This document shows, piece by piece, positions 5,154 to 5,489 of a stretch of DNA of 5,489 nt. Location: NCBI GenBank assembly GCA_002425885.1, contig DINC01000383.1:4000-9488 (forward strand), written 5' to 3'. Origin of the DNA: Spirochaetia bacterium UBA5550. Its GTDB lineage: Bacteria; Spirochaetota; UBA4802; UBA5550. Position numbers and translations under genes: made by a program. Numbering within the stretch: position 1 is the stretch's first letter; each line of letters opens with the position of its first letter. The notes beneath the pieces were generated by a model. That model did not search any database. It was not told the origin of the DNA and saw only the letters and a program-made list of their open reading frames with translations.

Positions 5154-5489
5154 AGCTCACCTGCTTCCAGTCCCATTCGGCCTTTTTATTATTCATTCTC
5201 GGGAATGTAAGAAGAATGTAAGTTCCATTTCCCGGTTCACTGTTCACCTCAAGTCCTCCGCCGATTGCCCTGGCTCTGTATTTCATAAGGCTCTGCCCCA
5301 TGCCGTTCGAAGCAATTTCTTTCGGATCAAATCCTTTGCCGTTATCCTCAACAGAAATATACAGGTTATCCTCATTTGAAAAGTATGTTATAATTATTTC
5401 ACTACAGGATCCGTGCTTGACAGCATTATTCACAGCCTCCTGCACAATGTAAAACATATTAATTGCTATCTGGCTGTTATATATTATTT
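5125..5489 (-). CDS. Sensor histidine kinase, C-terminal part (NarX/DegS-like ATPase domain), cut by the window edge
   Basis: The frame stays open to the window edge. Reading back from Met at 5457 it continues as ...NSQIAIN, so that Met is internal and the gene runs off the window. The visible 120 or so residues are the HATPase domain of a HisKA_3-type kinase. They show the N-box MFYIVQEAVNNAVKHG, the G1 box VEDNGKGFD and the G2-like NGMGQSLMKYRARAIGG, then SEPGNGTYILLTFP. About 24 further residues (RMNNKKAEWDWKQ...) extend past the usual domain end and overlap the response regulator start by 29 bp. The phospho-accepting histidine and the sensor region lie outside the window, so the signal is unknown. 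It probably phosphorylates the adjacent regulator. Confidence 0.93.
   Translation of the reverse strand, partial: IIYNSQIAINMFYIVQEAVNNAVKHGSCSEIIITYFSNEDNLYISVEDNGKGFDPKEIASNGMGQSLMKYRARAIGGGLEVNSEPGNGTYILLTFPRMNNKKAEWDWKQVSYEEITDIPR

Noticed and set aside
5125..5457. Reading the kinase as a complete 110-residue stand-alone ATPase starting at Met 5457
   Set aside because: The frame remains open upstream to the window edge with family-typical residues before the N-box, so this is the end of a larger kinase.

Overview
The window is about 5.5 kb of ordinary-looking bacterial chromosome of moderate GC (low-to-mid 40s by eye). It has strong AGGAGG-type ribosome binding sites, U-tailed intrinsic terminators and compact gene packing. 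The gene content is two acyl-CoA dehydrogenases (ACADs), an acetyl-CoA hydrolase/4-hydroxybutyrate-type CoA-transferase and a NarL/LuxR-type two-component pair. This suggests an organism that oxidises or forms short-chain acyl-CoAs, perhaps an anaerobe of the Desulfobacterota, Deferribacterota or a syntrophic lineage. The phylum cannot be fixed from sequence reading alone, and I see no phage, transposon or CRISPR signal.

Layout: positions 1-66 may carry the last 21 codons of a plus-strand gene (weak call). ACAD 1 lies on the minus strand (88-1251). A 371-bp divergent intergenic region (1252-1622) separates it from ACAD 2 on the plus strand (1623-2840). This spacer is rich in small inverted and direct repeats, including a TetR-like operator candidate (TGACCGATTGGTCA) and a leader with two mutually exclusive hairpins next to the ACAD 2 ribosome binding site. 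The 236-bp gap 2841-3076 holds two clear plus-oriented intrinsic terminators with an A/T-rich hairpin between them. The second terminator has no obvious gene to serve, so a short RNA may end there.

From 5489 down to 3077 the minus strand reads: histidine kinase (only its C-terminal ATPase part is in the window), a response regulator overlapping it by 29 bp, then after 46 bp the CoA-transferase. This order and spacing suggest one transcript, which would tie a signalling pair to CoA transfer between short-chain acids.

How the genes could work together: the CoA-transferase would activate a short-chain carboxylate with CoA from acetyl-CoA (or the reverse), and the two FAD-dependent dehydrogenases would interconvert saturated and 2,3-unsaturated acyl-CoAs. 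No electron-transfer flavoprotein, enoyl-CoA hydratase or thiolase gene is in the window. The exact substrates are therefore unassigned. No clearly new biological system is evident; the most interesting material is the regulatory architecture of the ACAD 2 leader, the orphan terminator/RNA candidate, and the coupling of the two-component pair to the CoA-transferase.
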